A DNA stretch of 64,000 nucleotides from the NCBI RefSeq assembly GCF_026339735.1, contig NZ_JAPEQG010000001.1:4526001-4590000 (forward strand), read 5' to 3'. Below are positions 8,677 to 17,476 of the stretch, one piece after another (position 1 is the stretch's first letter; each line of letters opens with the position of its first letter). The DNA is from Streptomyces sp. NBC_01669 (GTDB taxonomy: Bacteria > Actinomycetota > Actinomycetes > Streptomycetales > Streptomycetaceae). Position numbers and translations under genes: made by a program. Under the pieces are notes generated by a model. The model did no database searches. It worked only from the letters and a program-made list of their open reading frames with translations, and was not told the DNA's origin.

Positions 8677-9251
8677 GCCGCACCCCCGGTTTCCGTCCCG
8701 CCCGGCTGCGGCGCCGACGGCAGGATCTCCACCGTGCGGCCGACGTGCGCCGGGACCTCCGCGCCGATCAGCTCCTGCAGCCGTACCCGGTCGACACGAT
8801 CCGGATCCGGCACCCGGAGCCGGACCGTCACCCAGGGCCCGGCCTGTCCCGGCAGCGCCGTGTTCGGCCGCGTCGACCACGCCGTGCCGCCGCTCTCGAC
8901 GATCTCCGGTTCGATGCCGGTCTCCAGCCGTACCGCGTCCGCAAGACCGCGCAGCGTCCCGCGCCGGCTGTGCCCGGACACCGCGCCCCGTACCGTCGCC
9001 CGGCGCTGTTCGAGCGGGCTGTCCTCGTGCGGTTCGACCGCCACCCACTGGGCCAGCCAGGCGAGGAAGTCGTCGGGGGCGCTGCGCGGGTCGAGGTGGG
9101 CGGGCAGGTTGTCGATGGTGAGCAGGACCGGCGCGAGTACGTCGTCGAGCGCCGCGAGGAAGCGCTGGAGGAAGTCCTGCTCCAGGTAGACCGCCGGCAG
9201 CTGTTCGATCAGCGGGTGCGGGGTGGGGAGGCCGGTCACGGCGGTGCGCAT
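8673..9251 (-). CDS. CIS baseplate protein, phage tail protein I family (Cis12-like)
   Basis: Protein of 192 aa resembling phage P2 gpI / tail protein I. Typical features are the start LPTPHPLIEQLPAVYLEQDF, the FLAWLAQWVAVE segment, and RRGTLRGLADAVRLETGIEP. In contractile tails this protein joins the J/gp6-type protein to form baseplate wedges. It sits 4 bp after the J-like gene and overlaps the downstream membrane-protein gene by 4 bp, which points to tight co-translation. Confidence 0.85.
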   Translation of the reverse strand: MRTAVTGLPTPHPLIEQLPAVYLEQDFLQRFLAALDDVLAPVLLTIDNLPAHLDPRSAPDDFLAWLAQWVAVEPHEDSPLEQRRATVRGAVSGHSRRGTLRGLADAVRLETGIEPEIVESGGTAWSTRPNTALPGQAGPWVTVRLRVPDPDRVDRVRLQELIGAEVPAHVGRTVEILPSAPQPGGTETGGAA

Positions 9252-9255
9252 GGGG

Positions 9256-11232
9256 TCAGCCCTCCCGTACCCGGAGCTGGTGCTCGTAACTGAAGACCAG
9301 TGCGTGCCGGTCCAGCGTGATCTTCGTGGTGGCCGTCTCGCCGCGCTGCCCGCTGAACGGGTCGGCGGGGAAGAGCCGTACGTCCTCCACCAGGTCGAGC
9401 CCCGGCACCTGCTGGAGGACGGCGAACGCCTCGCCCGACTGGATCGGCCGGCCGAACGGCCAGCCCTGCCCGGAGGGTCCGCCGGTCAGCGGGTTGAAGT
9501 ACCCGTACAGGGCGGCAAGAGCCTGTTCCCGTACCCGCTCGACGACCGCTCCCCTGCGCGCCTGGACCGAGGCGACGACGGTGACGCCCTGGTAGAAGGG
9601 CGGTTCGACGACGAGCCGGGCGCCGATCGGGCGCCGTTCGTCGAGATGGCGGGCGACCAGGGCGAGCGTGTGCGGGGGCGGGATCAGCTCGTTGAACCGG
9701 ATGCGGCCCTGCTCGTCGCTGCGCCCGGCCGGCACGACGAGCAGCCGTACCCCGCCCGCCTCGGCGCCCGTGTCCTCCCCGGCGGGGATGCAGTGCACCC
9801 TGGCGGCGTCCGGTGAGACCTCTCGGGCGAGCAGTTCGTAGTCGTGCGGGACGACGGCCCGGTGAAGGGTGCGCAGGGTCATCGGGCCGCGTACCCGGGC
9901 GCTCTCCACGGTCTCGCCGTCGACGCCGCCGAGCGCCGGGTTCCGATTCTCCACGCGGGCCACGTACGGGATGGCGCTGCGCAGCACCCGGAGGGTGGAG
10001 CGGGCCACATTGCCGCGCAGTCCGCCGCCGGTGCGGTAGGAGCGGACCCGGACGGTGGCGCCCTTCGGGGGCACGGCCCCGTAGTAGCGGATGCTGCCGT
10101 CGCGTTCCCGTACGGCCGGACCGAACTCCACCCGACCGGAGTTGGGGTCCAGGGTGATGTGCCGGTCGTCGGGTCCGGAGTGCGCGAAGTCGTCGACGCG
10201 GGCCCAGTCCTGCGTGCCGTCGGAACCGTTCCCCGGGCTCCCGGCCGGGTCCACGACCTCCACCACGAAGTCGCCGGGGACGACCGGCGGACGGGACACG
10301 GTGAGAGCCTGCCCCGGCACGCCCTCCGCGGCCCCCAGCACTTCGTCGGTCACGGTCTCGGCGTGCTCGGCCTCGACGGTCGCGCCGATCGTGAAGGCCG
10401 TGATCCTGCGGACCACCGGCGGCGCCACATAGGTCGGTTGGTCTGCGGCGGCCTCCACCAGGCGGCAGCGCAGCCAGCCGCCGGTCCGCCGCACCACGAC
10501 CGCCGGGGCGTGCGTCTTCGGCAGGTGGAGGATCAGCTCACCGGACTTGTTGAAGCCGCCGGTGTCGTCCTTCTCGATCTCGCAGGCCGTCCACGCGTTT
10601 CCGTCCCAGGCCTCCCAGACCAGCGGCGGCCGCAGCGGGTCGACACCGACACCCTCGACCTTGCAGTCCAGCCGGAGGACGACGACTCCGGCTGGGACGG
10701 CGGCGGACAGCCCGATGTACACGGCGTCCCCGGGCGCGGGGGTCGAATCGAAGCACGGTACGTCGCGGCCGAGCGCGAGCTCCTCGGTACGGTCGACGGC
10801 ATCCCCGGACGTCGGCCAGGTGGCGAGGTACGCGAACGCGCACGGCACGATGGACAGGTCGCCCACCGTCGTGAAGACGACTGCGTCCTCGGTCTCGGTA
10901 CGCACGGTGGCGACCTCCGTACCGGCGCGCACGGTCACCGGCTCGGGCCGCGGTGCGGAGAGCCGGAACGTCACATCGGTGCGGGCCGCCGTCGGCGGGT
11001 GGAGCCGGACCCCGATGAGGTCGAGAAAGGTCAGATAGCTCTTCTCCGGGACCCGGTTCACCCGGTAGACGAGCTGGTCGACCATGGTCGCGAACGCCTC
11101 GATGAGGGTCACCCCGGGGTCCGACACATTGTGGTCGGTCCACTCCGGGCAGCGCTGCTGGACGAGCCGCTTGGCCTCGTCCACCAGGCCCTGGAAGCGG
11201 CGGTCGTCCAGATGGGGGCTGGGCAGCGTCAC
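9256..11232 (-). CDS. CIS baseplate wedge protein, gpJ/gp6 type (Cis11-like)
   Basis: Protein of 658 aa of the putative baseplate assembly family (P2 gpJ, T4 gp6-like). It opens with LPSPHLDDRRFQGLVDEAKR and shows WTDHNVSDPGVTLIEAFATM, the strongest family signature. The middle is a beta-rich insert, and the C-terminal part carries PHDYELLAREVSPDAARVH and a jelly-roll-like region. It is the largest baseplate subunit and would form the wedge ring around the spike. The GTG start overlaps the gp25 stop by 4 bp. Confidence 0.9.
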   Translation of the reverse strand: MTLPSPHLDDRRFQGLVDEAKRLVQQRCPEWTDHNVSDPGVTLIEAFATMVDQLVYRVNRVPEKSYLTFLDLIGVRLHPPTAARTDVTFRLSAPRPEPVTVRAGTEVATVRTETEDAVVFTTVGDLSIVPCAFAYLATWPTSGDAVDRTEELALGRDVPCFDSTPAPGDAVYIGLSAAVPAGVVVLRLDCKVEGVGVDPLRPPLVWEAWDGNAWTACEIEKDDTGGFNKSGELILHLPKTHAPAVVVRRTGGWLRCRLVEAAADQPTYVAPPVVRRITAFTIGATVEAEHAETVTDEVLGAAEGVPGQALTVSRPPVVPGDFVVEVVDPAGSPGNGSDGTQDWARVDDFAHSGPDDRHITLDPNSGRVEFGPAVRERDGSIRYYGAVPPKGATVRVRSYRTGGGLRGNVARSTLRVLRSAIPYVARVENRNPALGGVDGETVESARVRGPMTLRTLHRAVVPHDYELLAREVSPDAARVHCIPAGEDTGAEAGGVRLLVVPAGRSDEQGRIRFNELIPPPHTLALVARHLDERRPIGARLVVEPPFYQGVTVVASVQARRGAVVERVREQALAALYGYFNPLTGGPSGQGWPFGRPIQSGEAFAVLQQVPGLDLVEDVRLFPADPFSGQRGETATTKITLDRHALVFSYEHQLRVREG

Positions 11233-11672
11233 GCGCCGTTCTCCTCCTCGTACCGATCAGGCCGGTCGTGCGGGTCGTCGTGCTGCGGGATCACATAGAA
11301 CGGGAAGACAAGATTCCGGGGGTCGTTGGCGCCCCGCACCGTGTAACCGATGTCGATGTAGAGCACCCCCTCGTCCGCCTCGTCGAACCGGACGACGACC
11401 TCGGTCACCTCGATCCGGGGCTCCCAGCGGTCGAGCGCGAGGCGTACCTCGTACGCGAGCTGGCCCGCCGTTCCCGCGTCGGCCGGCGCGAACACGTAGT
11501 CGTTGACGGCACACCCGAACTCCGGCCGCATCGGCCGCTCCCCCGGCGAGGTCGCCAGGATCAGCCGGATCGACTCCTCCAGCTCGTGCTCGCCGCGCAC
11601 CAGCGCGATGGAACCAGTGGCATCCGTGCGCGGCGGGAACGCCCACCCGGCGCCGATGAACTGCTGACCCAT
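11229..11672 (-). CDS. CIS baseplate protein, GPW/gp25 family (Cis9-like)
   Basis: Protein of 147 aa of the GPW/gp25 family, the most conserved wedge component of contractile tails and the nucleation point for the sheath. Signatures are GWAFPPRTDATGSIALVRGE, then EESIRLILATSPGERPMRPE and FGCAVNDYVFAP, where the family EPR-like core is expected. It lies between the PAAR and J-like genes with 6-bp spacing and a 4-bp overlap respectively. Confidence 0.92.
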   Translation of the reverse strand: MGQQFIGAGWAFPPRTDATGSIALVRGEHELEESIRLILATSPGERPMRPEFGCAVNDYVFAPADAGTAGQLAYEVRLALDRWEPRIEVTEVVVRFDEADEGVLYIDIGYTVRGANDPRNLVFPFYVIPQHDDPHDRPDRYEEENGA

Positions 11673-11678
11673 CTCCGC

Positions 11679-11966
11679 TCAGCCCCCGATCAGCACGGTC
11701 GCGCAGCCGGACACGACGGGCGAACCACAGCCGGCCAGGTCCCCGACCCGGGCGGCGGGCTTCCCGCCGATCAGCACGGAGGAGCTGCCCGGTGGCGCGA
11801 TCGTGGACGGCGGATGGGCGGCCGGGGAGGTACAGGTGTGTGCGGTGCCGACCGTGGCGGCGGGCTTCCCGCCGATGAGAACGGACGCGACACCGGGCGG
11901 GCCGACCGTGCCGGGGTGACCGGTGGGGTCACCGACGCGGGCGGCCGCCGCTGCTGTTGCGGACAC
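11679..11966 (-). CDS. PAAR-domain spike tip (Cis10-like)
   Basis: Protein of 95 aa made almost entirely of a PAAR domain: three repeats ending SVLIGGKPAATVG, SVLIGGKPAARVGD and ATVLIGG, with histidine and cysteines (HTCTS, GCGSP, SGCA) placed to bind a metal at the apex. PAAR proteins cap the VgrG trimer and sharpen the spike. The gene directly follows the VgrG-like spike, as in Afp/PVC and T6SS clusters. Confidence 0.93.
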   Translation of the reverse strand: MSATAAAAARVGDPTGHPGTVGPPGVASVLIGGKPAATVGTAHTCTSPAAHPPSTIAPPGSSSVLIGGKPAARVGDLAGCGSPVVSGCATVLIGG

Positions 11967-11981
11967 GTCGACCCACTCCTC

Positions 11982-13904
11982 TCAATTGATCCTGACCATC
12001 GGCGCGTTGATGGAGCACGAGCTGCCGCCCTTGATGTCGGTGCGCTGGGTTCCGTTGACCGCGACCTGGCCGCCCTGGACGTCGACGGTGCCGCCCGTGG
12101 CGAGCGTGACCCTGCCGTTGCCGCCGTCGACCGCGACTCCGGAGCGGGACGTCAGCGTGACGCTGTCGCCGGAGAGTTCGAGCGATCCCCGGCCGGCGTC
12201 CAGGGATACGCCCTCGGCCGCCTTGATGGAGACCTGCTCCTTCGCCTCGATGGTCACGCTGCCGTCGCTGTCGATCACGATCACGGTGCCCTTGCGGTCC
12301 AGATCGATCTTGAGCTTTCCGTCGCCGGTGAGCAGGCGCACGCCCTGCGGGCCGTTGGCGGCGTCGAGCAGCTCCAGCTGGTTCCCGCCCTTGGAGGCGA
12401 AGGCGCGGCGGTTGACCGCGCCGCTGGTCGGGTCGACGAGACCGCCGCCGCCCGTCCCGCCCGGATCACCGGTGCCGGAACCTCCGCCCTCGCCTCCGCC
12501 GCCGCCCTGCGACGGTCGGTCCTTCCCGTTGTACAGACCGGCCAGCACGTACGGCCGGTCCAGATGCCCGTGCTCGAAGCCCACCAGCACCTCGTCGCCG
12601 ACCTCCGGGATGAACGCTTCGCCGCCGCTCGTCCCGTTGGACTGCGCGGTCCGCGCCCAGTCGCTCGCGTACTCGTCCGACAACCACGGGAACCGGACCT
12701 TCACCCGCCCCGACCCGTCGGGGTCGTGCGTGTCCGTGACCGTCCCGCTGACCAGCCCGTTGCACCGCGAACCAGCGCTGCCGCCCGGCCCCTGCGCACC
12801 GGAACCCCCGCCCGTCAGCCCGAACAACGACCGCTCCTGCTGCCCGGAGACCGTGATCCACGTCTCGTAGCCGCGCACGGCGTCGAAGACATGGCGCGAC
12901 GACGTGACCGTGTACCGCCCCTCGAAGGGCTTGCCCACCGCGTTGAGCGCCACCGCGCTGCCCGCCCTGACCTCCGGGTTCCCGCGGATCACCGCCTCCA
13001 GCTCCGCGAAGGACCCGGCGATCCGCTCGGCGAGCGCCTTCGCCGCCCGGTCCACCTGCGCCTGCTCCCCGTACGCCGCGTCCGTGACCACGAACCGCGC
13101 CTCGCCGAACGGTGCGGTCACCTCGGCGGCCGTCACCCCGAGTTCCAGCGTCGACGACGTGCCTGCCGGGGCCTTTCCCACCAGCGGCTGCTTGGCCTTG
13201 ACGTCCCAGCCACGCACCTCGACCTCCGAGACCTGCTCGGCGGACGACACCCCCGCCCGGCAGCGCAGCAGATTGCTGCCCATCTCCAGGACGAGCGGGT
13301 TGCGGTCGGCGCGCGCCGAACCGTCGGGCGCACCGCTCGCCTCGGCGGGCCGGGTGATGTGCAGCTCCCCGTCGAGTACGTAGGCCTGCGCCCCGGCCTC
13401 CTCCGCCAGGCCCCGGACGAACTCCCAGTCGGTGATGTTGGGCTGGGCGATGTGTTCGAGCACGGGCCCGGCGATGTCGACCTTTCCCGGCTTCAGCCCG
13501 GCGCGCTGGGCGACCTGGCCGCAGATGTCGGCGAGCGTCATGTTCTGGTAGCTCGCCACCCTGCGCCCCCGGAACAGCCGGTGCGACTCGTCGAGCCCCC
13601 GGACGACGGTGAACGTCCCGGTCTCGTCGAGCTCCACCTCCAGTGCGGTGACCACCCCGTTGAGCAGCGGCTTCGGGGCCGTGTCGCCGCCCGCACGGGC
13701 CAGCAGCCGGGCCTCACCGCCGATCTTCAGCCCGGTCTGTTCGAGGAGCACCCGGTCGGGGTCGCGGAAGCGGAGGAAGAAGAGGTCGGGGAGCGTGCGG
13801 CTGTCGTCGACGTACCCCTCGACCAGGGTGTTCACGAACTTCGGGGGCAGCGGTGTGCCATCGAACTCCACCACCAGCGCGGTGGCGACGCCCTGCTGCG
13901 CCAT
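11982..13904 (-). CDS. VgrG-like spike protein (Cis8-like)
   Basis: Protein of 640 aa: an N-terminal gpD/phage late control domain (about 1-330), an OB-fold gp5/baseplate-V domain (GLVSGTVTDTHDPDGSGRVK then FPWLSDEYASDWARTAQ, about 370-470), and a C-terminal beta-helix needle with regular short repeats (VIVIDSDGSVTIEA, VSIKAAEGVSLDA, VTLTSRSGVAVDG). It trimerises into the spike at the tube end and carries the PAAR tip. ATG 13904 overlaps the LysM gene stop, giving coupled translation. Confidence 0.92.
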   Translation of the reverse strand: MAQQGVATALVVEFDGTPLPPKFVNTLVEGYVDDSRTLPDLFFLRFRDPDRVLLEQTGLKIGGEARLLARAGGDTAPKPLLNGVVTALEVELDETGTFTVVRGLDESHRLFRGRRVASYQNMTLADICGQVAQRAGLKPGKVDIAGPVLEHIAQPNITDWEFVRGLAEEAGAQAYVLDGELHITRPAEASGAPDGSARADRNPLVLEMGSNLLRCRAGVSSAEQVSEVEVRGWDVKAKQPLVGKAPAGTSSTLELGVTAAEVTAPFGEARFVVTDAAYGEQAQVDRAAKALAERIAGSFAELEAVIRGNPEVRAGSAVALNAVGKPFEGRYTVTSSRHVFDAVRGYETWITVSGQQERSLFGLTGGGSGAQGPGGSAGSRCNGLVSGTVTDTHDPDGSGRVKVRFPWLSDEYASDWARTAQSNGTSGGEAFIPEVGDEVLVGFEHGHLDRPYVLAGLYNGKDRPSQGGGGGEGGGSGTGDPGGTGGGGLVDPTSGAVNRRAFASKGGNQLELLDAANGPQGVRLLTGDGKLKIDLDRKGTVIVIDSDGSVTIEAKEQVSIKAAEGVSLDAGRGSLELSGDSVTLTSRSGVAVDGGNGRVTLATGGTVDVQGGQVAVNGTQRTDIKGGSSCSINAPMVRIN

Positions 13905-14707
13905 CAGCCCCGCCCCCGTACCGGATTCTCCGGCTCCGTGAGCCGGCTCAGCTCGTCGAGGGCGGGCAGCAGCAGCTGTGTGCCGGGCGCCAGCCGCATC
14001 GGGTCGTCGATCCCGTTCGCCTCGGCGATCACCCGCCACGCGGCCGGGTCCCCGTACTCGCGCTGGGCGAGCGACGGCAGCGAGTCCCCGGCGCCCACCC
14101 GGTGCACCCGCCGGGCCGCCAGCGCACCCGAGGTCGGGTTCTGCCCGGGGGTGTCCCCGCTGATCTCCTCCATCGTGACCTGGCAGACCGCCCGGATCGG
14201 CACACCGGACGTGGTGAACAGGGTGTATTTCGCCTGCACTTGGCTGACATAACCGGGGAACCCGGTCAGTCCGCCCCAGTGGAAGACCACCCACGGCGGG
14301 GATGACCGCTGCTGCTGCCGGGTCTCGTTCGTCGGGACGCAGCACGCGAACAGCTGCTCCACGGCGGTGACGACCCGAGTGTCCTGGGTGTCACTGGCGT
14401 CGAAGAACATCTCGACGGTGAGCTTGCTGGGCTGCGACCCCTGGTACTCCGGCGGCCCGGAACTCTTCGCCCCCTTGGCCGGACTCCGCTTCCACGACGC
14501 CGCCTTGGTGAGGCTGAGCTCCTTCGGATTGAACTGGAAGTCGATCCGGCCGCACGGACCGCCGGGCGTGAGACCGCCGCCGGTCGGCGGGGTCCGCAGC
14601 TCCAGATAGGCGTGCTCCAGCTTGGGCCGGGCCGAGCCCCCTTTCACGGCCGACGACGCACCGGACGTACCGGCGGCACTGAAGGCGATGGGTCCCGCAC
14701 CGCTCAC
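13904..14707 (-). CDS. LysM-containing baseplate hub protein (Cis7-like)
   Basis: Protein of 267 aa. The N-terminal two thirds look like the contractile-tail hub protein (HAYLELRTPPTGG, IDFQFNPKELSLTKAASWKR, then SKLTVEMFFDASD); the C-terminus is a LysM-like domain (RVGAGDSLPSLAQREYGDPA, ending PGTQLLLPAL). In Afp/PVC the Afp7 homologue links tube and spike. GTG 14707 is chosen because GGAGGG precedes it and the upstream frame overlaps the second tube gene. Intracellular tail LysM domains are thought to be structural rather than cell-wall binding. Confidence 0.88.
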   Translation of the reverse strand: MSGAGPIAFSAAGTSGASSAVKGGSARPKLEHAYLELRTPPTGGGLTPGGPCGRIDFQFNPKELSLTKAASWKRSPAKGAKSSGPPEYQGSQPSKLTVEMFFDASDTQDTRVVTAVEQLFACCVPTNETRQQQRSSPPWVVFHWGGLTGFPGYVSQVQAKYTLFTTSGVPIRAVCQVTMEEISGDTPGQNPTSGALAARRVHRVGAGDSLPSLAQREYGDPAAWRVIAEANGIDDPMRLAPGTQLLLPALDELSRLTEPENPVRGRG

Positions 14708-14712
14708 GTCGG

Positions 14713-15153
14713 TCAGCCCTCCATCACATAGCCGTGGTGGGCGATCTCGATCGTCTCCATCGCGACCTTGGGCGACTCCGGGGAGAAGGACGGCCCGGTC
14801 CACCGCACGGGCACCACCTCCAGCAGCCCCCACTGCGCCACCTTCTGCCCGTCGCCGGTCCGCGCCTCGATGTGGGCGGTCTTGCGGCTGAACCCGGTCG
14901 TCATGGTGGCGAACCAGCGGGCCACCTTCTCGGTCTCGCGGGTGAGCGGCCGGGACAGCTTCACGTTGGAGTACTTCAGCCGGGTCGGCAGCTGCCACAG
15001 GTGGCCGTTGTTGCCGCCCTCCTCCCGTGTTTCGAGCACCACTTCGCAGCCCAGGCCGTCGCAGGTGTTGAACGACCCGAGCTCGATGTCGTCGATCGTG
15101 ACGACGAAGCAGACGCTGACGGCGGGGTCGTTGTCCGAGGGGGCGGTGGCCAT
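14713..15153 (-). CDS. Second tube-like protein (gp19 family)
   Basis: Protein of 146 aa of the T4 gp19 tail-tube family: CFVVTIDDIELGSFNTCDGL, YSNVKLSRPLTRETEKVARW and the closing METIEIAHHGYVME. It is distinct from the main tube protein at 17476. Contractile systems often encode a second tube paralogue (Afp5/Cis5 type) that starts the tube on the hub, and its position just upstream of the LysM gene fits that role. Confidence 0.88.
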   Translation of the reverse strand: MATAPSDNDPAVSVCFVVTIDDIELGSFNTCDGLGCEVVLETREEGGNNGHLWQLPTRLKYSNVKLSRPLTRETEKVARWFATMTTGFSRKTAHIEARTGDGQKVAQWGLLEVVPVRWTGPSFSPESPKVAMETIEIAHHGYVMEG

Positions 15154-15204
15154 GGCACGTACCTCTCAATTCCGGGGTGGGGCGGTTCGGTGCCTGGTGT
15201 GGAT

Positions 15205-16881
15205 TCAGTGCCTGGTGCGGATGAGGAATCCGGCCCGTTCGCGTTCCAGCCGCAGATCCGCCTTGAGCAGCCGGCTCAGCGGGCCGTACAGGGCGCGTAC
15301 GAGTTCGTCAGTGACGGGTGGCCCGCCCTGGCCGGTGTGGCCCACGGACCCCGGCACGGGCGATGAGCCGGCACCGGTGCCCTCACCCCCAGGCTCGGTA
15401 GCGGGCCCGGCTTCGGATTCCGGATCCGGATCCGGTTCCGGATCGGGCGGCGGGGGCGGCGGCTCGCTGGTCTCGGTCTCGCGCTGGACGACGGGCTGCG
15501 AGATGCCGGTCGGCGCAGTACCGAAGACCACACTCCCGTCGGCCATCCGCTGCGCCACGCCGGCGGCCACCGCGACCGAACCGGCCGACGGGATGGCCGG
15601 CACGACAGGGTTACGGGAACGAGGCGCCGGAGGCCCGCTTACGGACTGCCTCTGTACGGCGGGGGGTGGTGGAGGGAGCGGTGATGGTGCCGGTACCGGC
15701 ACCGGGCCCAATGCCTCCCGCAGGGGGACCGCCGTGCGCTGCACCGTTCCCGTTCCCGTTCCGTTTCCGGTTGCTCGCGATGCGGCGGGCACCCAGCGGA
15801 CCGGCACCACTACGGGGGACACCGCTTCCTCGGGCGAGCGCTGCACGGGGGCGGCGGTGGCTGTGGCGCCCCGGAGTCCGGTCTCCGTCCGCGCCGCCTG
15901 GATGGGCAGGGGCCGGTCGGCGAGCAGCGGGGCCACGGGCAGGGACGGCGTGGTCGGTACGTTCGCGGGGGCGGAGGCGGTGCGCTGTACGGGGGCGAGG
16001 GCGGTGCGCTGTACGGGCGCGGGGGTGGGCGTCACCGGCTCCGCACTGCTCCCCGCCTGTTCCTGAGGGGCAGCTGTCTCCGGCGGCGAGGCGACCAGCG
16101 GGTCGTCCCCGAGAAGCGGCGCGGTGCCCTCCTCCGGCCCACGCTTCACCTCCTCCGGACCCGTACCCTCCGCGCTCCGGGACACCGGAACCGGGTCGCT
16201 CCCCGTTCCCGCCGCCGCCGCGGCAGCCTCCCGCTGCGCTGTCGGCGGCAGGCCGGACATCGGCGCACCGAGCCCGGGGACACGCCGGGGCCGTTCGGCA
16301 GCCGGACGAGGTACGTCGGTCCGCTGAACAGCCGGCACGACGCCCGGCGCCGAAGCAGGACCATGCGCAGACCCAGGAGTGGACGCAGAGGCAGACACCG
16401 TCGCCGTGTCGGTTACGAGGGGCTGCTCGCCGATCAGTTGCCGTACCGGAAGGTCCGCCACCGCAGTTGCTCCCGCAGTGGTCAGGACGGGCCCCTCACC
16501 CCCGTAGGACGCCCGCTGCACGGCAACAGGAAGCGATCGCGACAGCGGGCCGGAGCGCGGCGGCATCTCCATCGCCCGCTGCACCGCTGATGGCCCTCCC
16601 ACCGGGGCCGCACTCGTCGAGGTGATCCCGTGCACAAGGCCGGAGGGCGCCTCCGGGCTGATCAGGTGCCCGAGAGGGATGCCGAGGGCGGTGTCCCGCC
16701 GGGTGGTGAGCGCTCCCTGGAAACCACCCGGGTCGATGACGAGATCCTGTCCGGACACCGTCCGCTGCAGGGGTGGAAGTCGGGACGGGTCGAAGCGCTC
16801 CCGCTGCACTGCGCCGACGGGAAGACCGGCGTCACCGGCCTCCTCCGCACGACGGCCACGCAGCCAGGACATCAGACCCAT
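15205..16881 (-). CDS. Disordered Q-R-motif-rich CIS protein of unknown function
   Basis: Protein of 558 aa rich in Pro, Ala, Gly, Thr and Ser, probably disordered between a short N-terminal MSWLRGRR segment and a conserved-looking C-terminal helix (ELVRALYGPLSRLLKADLRL then ERERAGFLIRTRH). I count 13 Q-R dipeptides, ten as VQR and usually followed by T, S, A or E, scattered along the chain. The same VQR/LQR motif occurs in the toxin and the DUF4157 protein of this cluster. It sits inside the structural operon between the DUF6760-like gene and the second tube gene. No enzymatic domain is visible; an adaptor, scaffold or protease-processed role is inference. Confidence 0.7.
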   Translation of the reverse strand: MGLMSWLRGRRAEEAGDAGLPVGAVQRERFDPSRLPPLQRTVSGQDLVIDPGGFQGALTTRRDTALGIPLGHLISPEAPSGLVHGITSTSAAPVGGPSAVQRAMEMPPRSGPLSRSLPVAVQRASYGGEGPVLTTAGATAVADLPVRQLIGEQPLVTDTATVSASASTPGSAHGPASAPGVVPAVQRTDVPRPAAERPRRVPGLGAPMSGLPPTAQREAAAAAAGTGSDPVPVSRSAEGTGPEEVKRGPEEGTAPLLGDDPLVASPPETAAPQEQAGSSAEPVTPTPAPVQRTALAPVQRTASAPANVPTTPSLPVAPLLADRPLPIQAARTETGLRGATATAAPVQRSPEEAVSPVVVPVRWVPAASRATGNGTGTGTVQRTAVPLREALGPVPVPAPSPLPPPPPAVQRQSVSGPPAPRSRNPVVPAIPSAGSVAVAAGVAQRMADGSVVFGTAPTGISQPVVQRETETSEPPPPPPDPEPDPDPESEAGPATEPGGEGTGAGSSPVPGSVGHTGQGGPPVTDELVRALYGPLSRLLKADLRLERERAGFLIRTRH

Positions 16882-16901
16882 GGCTCTCGTCCTCCCCTGC
16901 G

Positions 16902-17045
16902 TTACTGCCCGTTGAGGCGGGCGACCTGCGCGACGAACCTCAGGCGTTCCGGGTGTTCCAGGTCCAGCAGTTCATCGAGTGGCCAGTGGAAGTGATAGGC
17001 GAGGTACGCGACTTCCTCGTAGAGCTGGTCGGCCGCGTACGTCAC
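16902..17045 (-). CDS. DUF6760-like small CIS protein, 47 aa
   Basis: Short gene easily missed by length filters. GTG start (17043-17045) overlaps the previous TGA by 4 bp; TAA at 16902-16904. The product begins MTYAADQLYEEVAYLAYHFH and continues WPLDELLDLEHPERLRF, matching the small helical proteins (DUF6760-type) that follow the tail-assembly gene in many actinobacterial CIS operons. Translational coupling on both sides and a conserved-looking WPLDELLDLEHPER core argue it is real. It may act with the upstream protein as the tail-assembly (G/GT-like) pair; that role is inferred. Confidence 0.82.
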   Translation of the reverse strand: MTYAADQLYEEVAYLAYHFHWPLDELLDLEHPERLRFVAQVARLNGQ

Positions 17046-17476
17046 GATTCCCCCAGGCGGCCACCGGCGAGATCCACCGCGAACTCCTCCTGGCAGGACG
17101 GACAGGTGACGGCTGCGCGGGTGTGTCCCTCGGCGTTGATCCGCCGGTAGAAGTCCTGCAAAAAAGCCAGGTCGGAGGCGAACAGGTCCTCGATGATGCC
17201 CGGGTGGATGTCGTCGAGCGTGCCGATCCGGGTGACGACGCGGGAGATCAGCACGACCGACAGATAGGCGGAGTTCTCGCGCACCCGGTCGTCCCGCAGC
17301 GGCACGAGCTCGTCGCGGGCGGTCGCGAGGCGCATGACGCCGGTGCGATGGACGGTGCCGGACTCGTCGACGTACCCGCGCGGCAGCTCGAAGGTGAACT
17401 CGGTGCGCAGGGTGTCCCGTTCGGAACGCTCCTCGAAGGCGGGAGCCGGAGCCGACGCCTGGGCCGTACGCCGCAT
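17042..17476 (-). CDS. CIS tail-assembly chaperone-like protein with zinc knuckle
   Basis: Protein of 144 aa. An N-terminal beta-rich part (TEFTFELPRGYVDESGTVHR) is followed by helices (DLFASDLAFLQDFYRRINAE) and a C-terminal CPSCQEEF motif, half of a zinc ribbon. This arrangement is found in the tail-assembly proteins lying between tube and baseplate genes in Streptomyces CIS clusters. It overlaps the tube stop codon by 1 bp and the 47-aa gene by 4 bp. I infer a chaperone role from its place in the operon; no direct evidence. Confidence 0.65.
   Translation of the reverse strand: MRRTAQASAPAPAFEERSERDTLRTEFTFELPRGYVDESGTVHRTGVMRLATARDELVPLRDDRVRENSAYLSVVLISRVVTRIGTLDDIHPGIIEDLFASDLAFLQDFYRRINAEGHTRAAVTCPSCQEEFAVDLAGGRLGES

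Noticed and set aside
11268..14252. A 994-aa plus-strand frame opposite the gp25, PAAR and VgrG genes
   Set aside because: It is the GC-rich shadow of clearly recognisable minus-strand CIS genes and contains no known domain.
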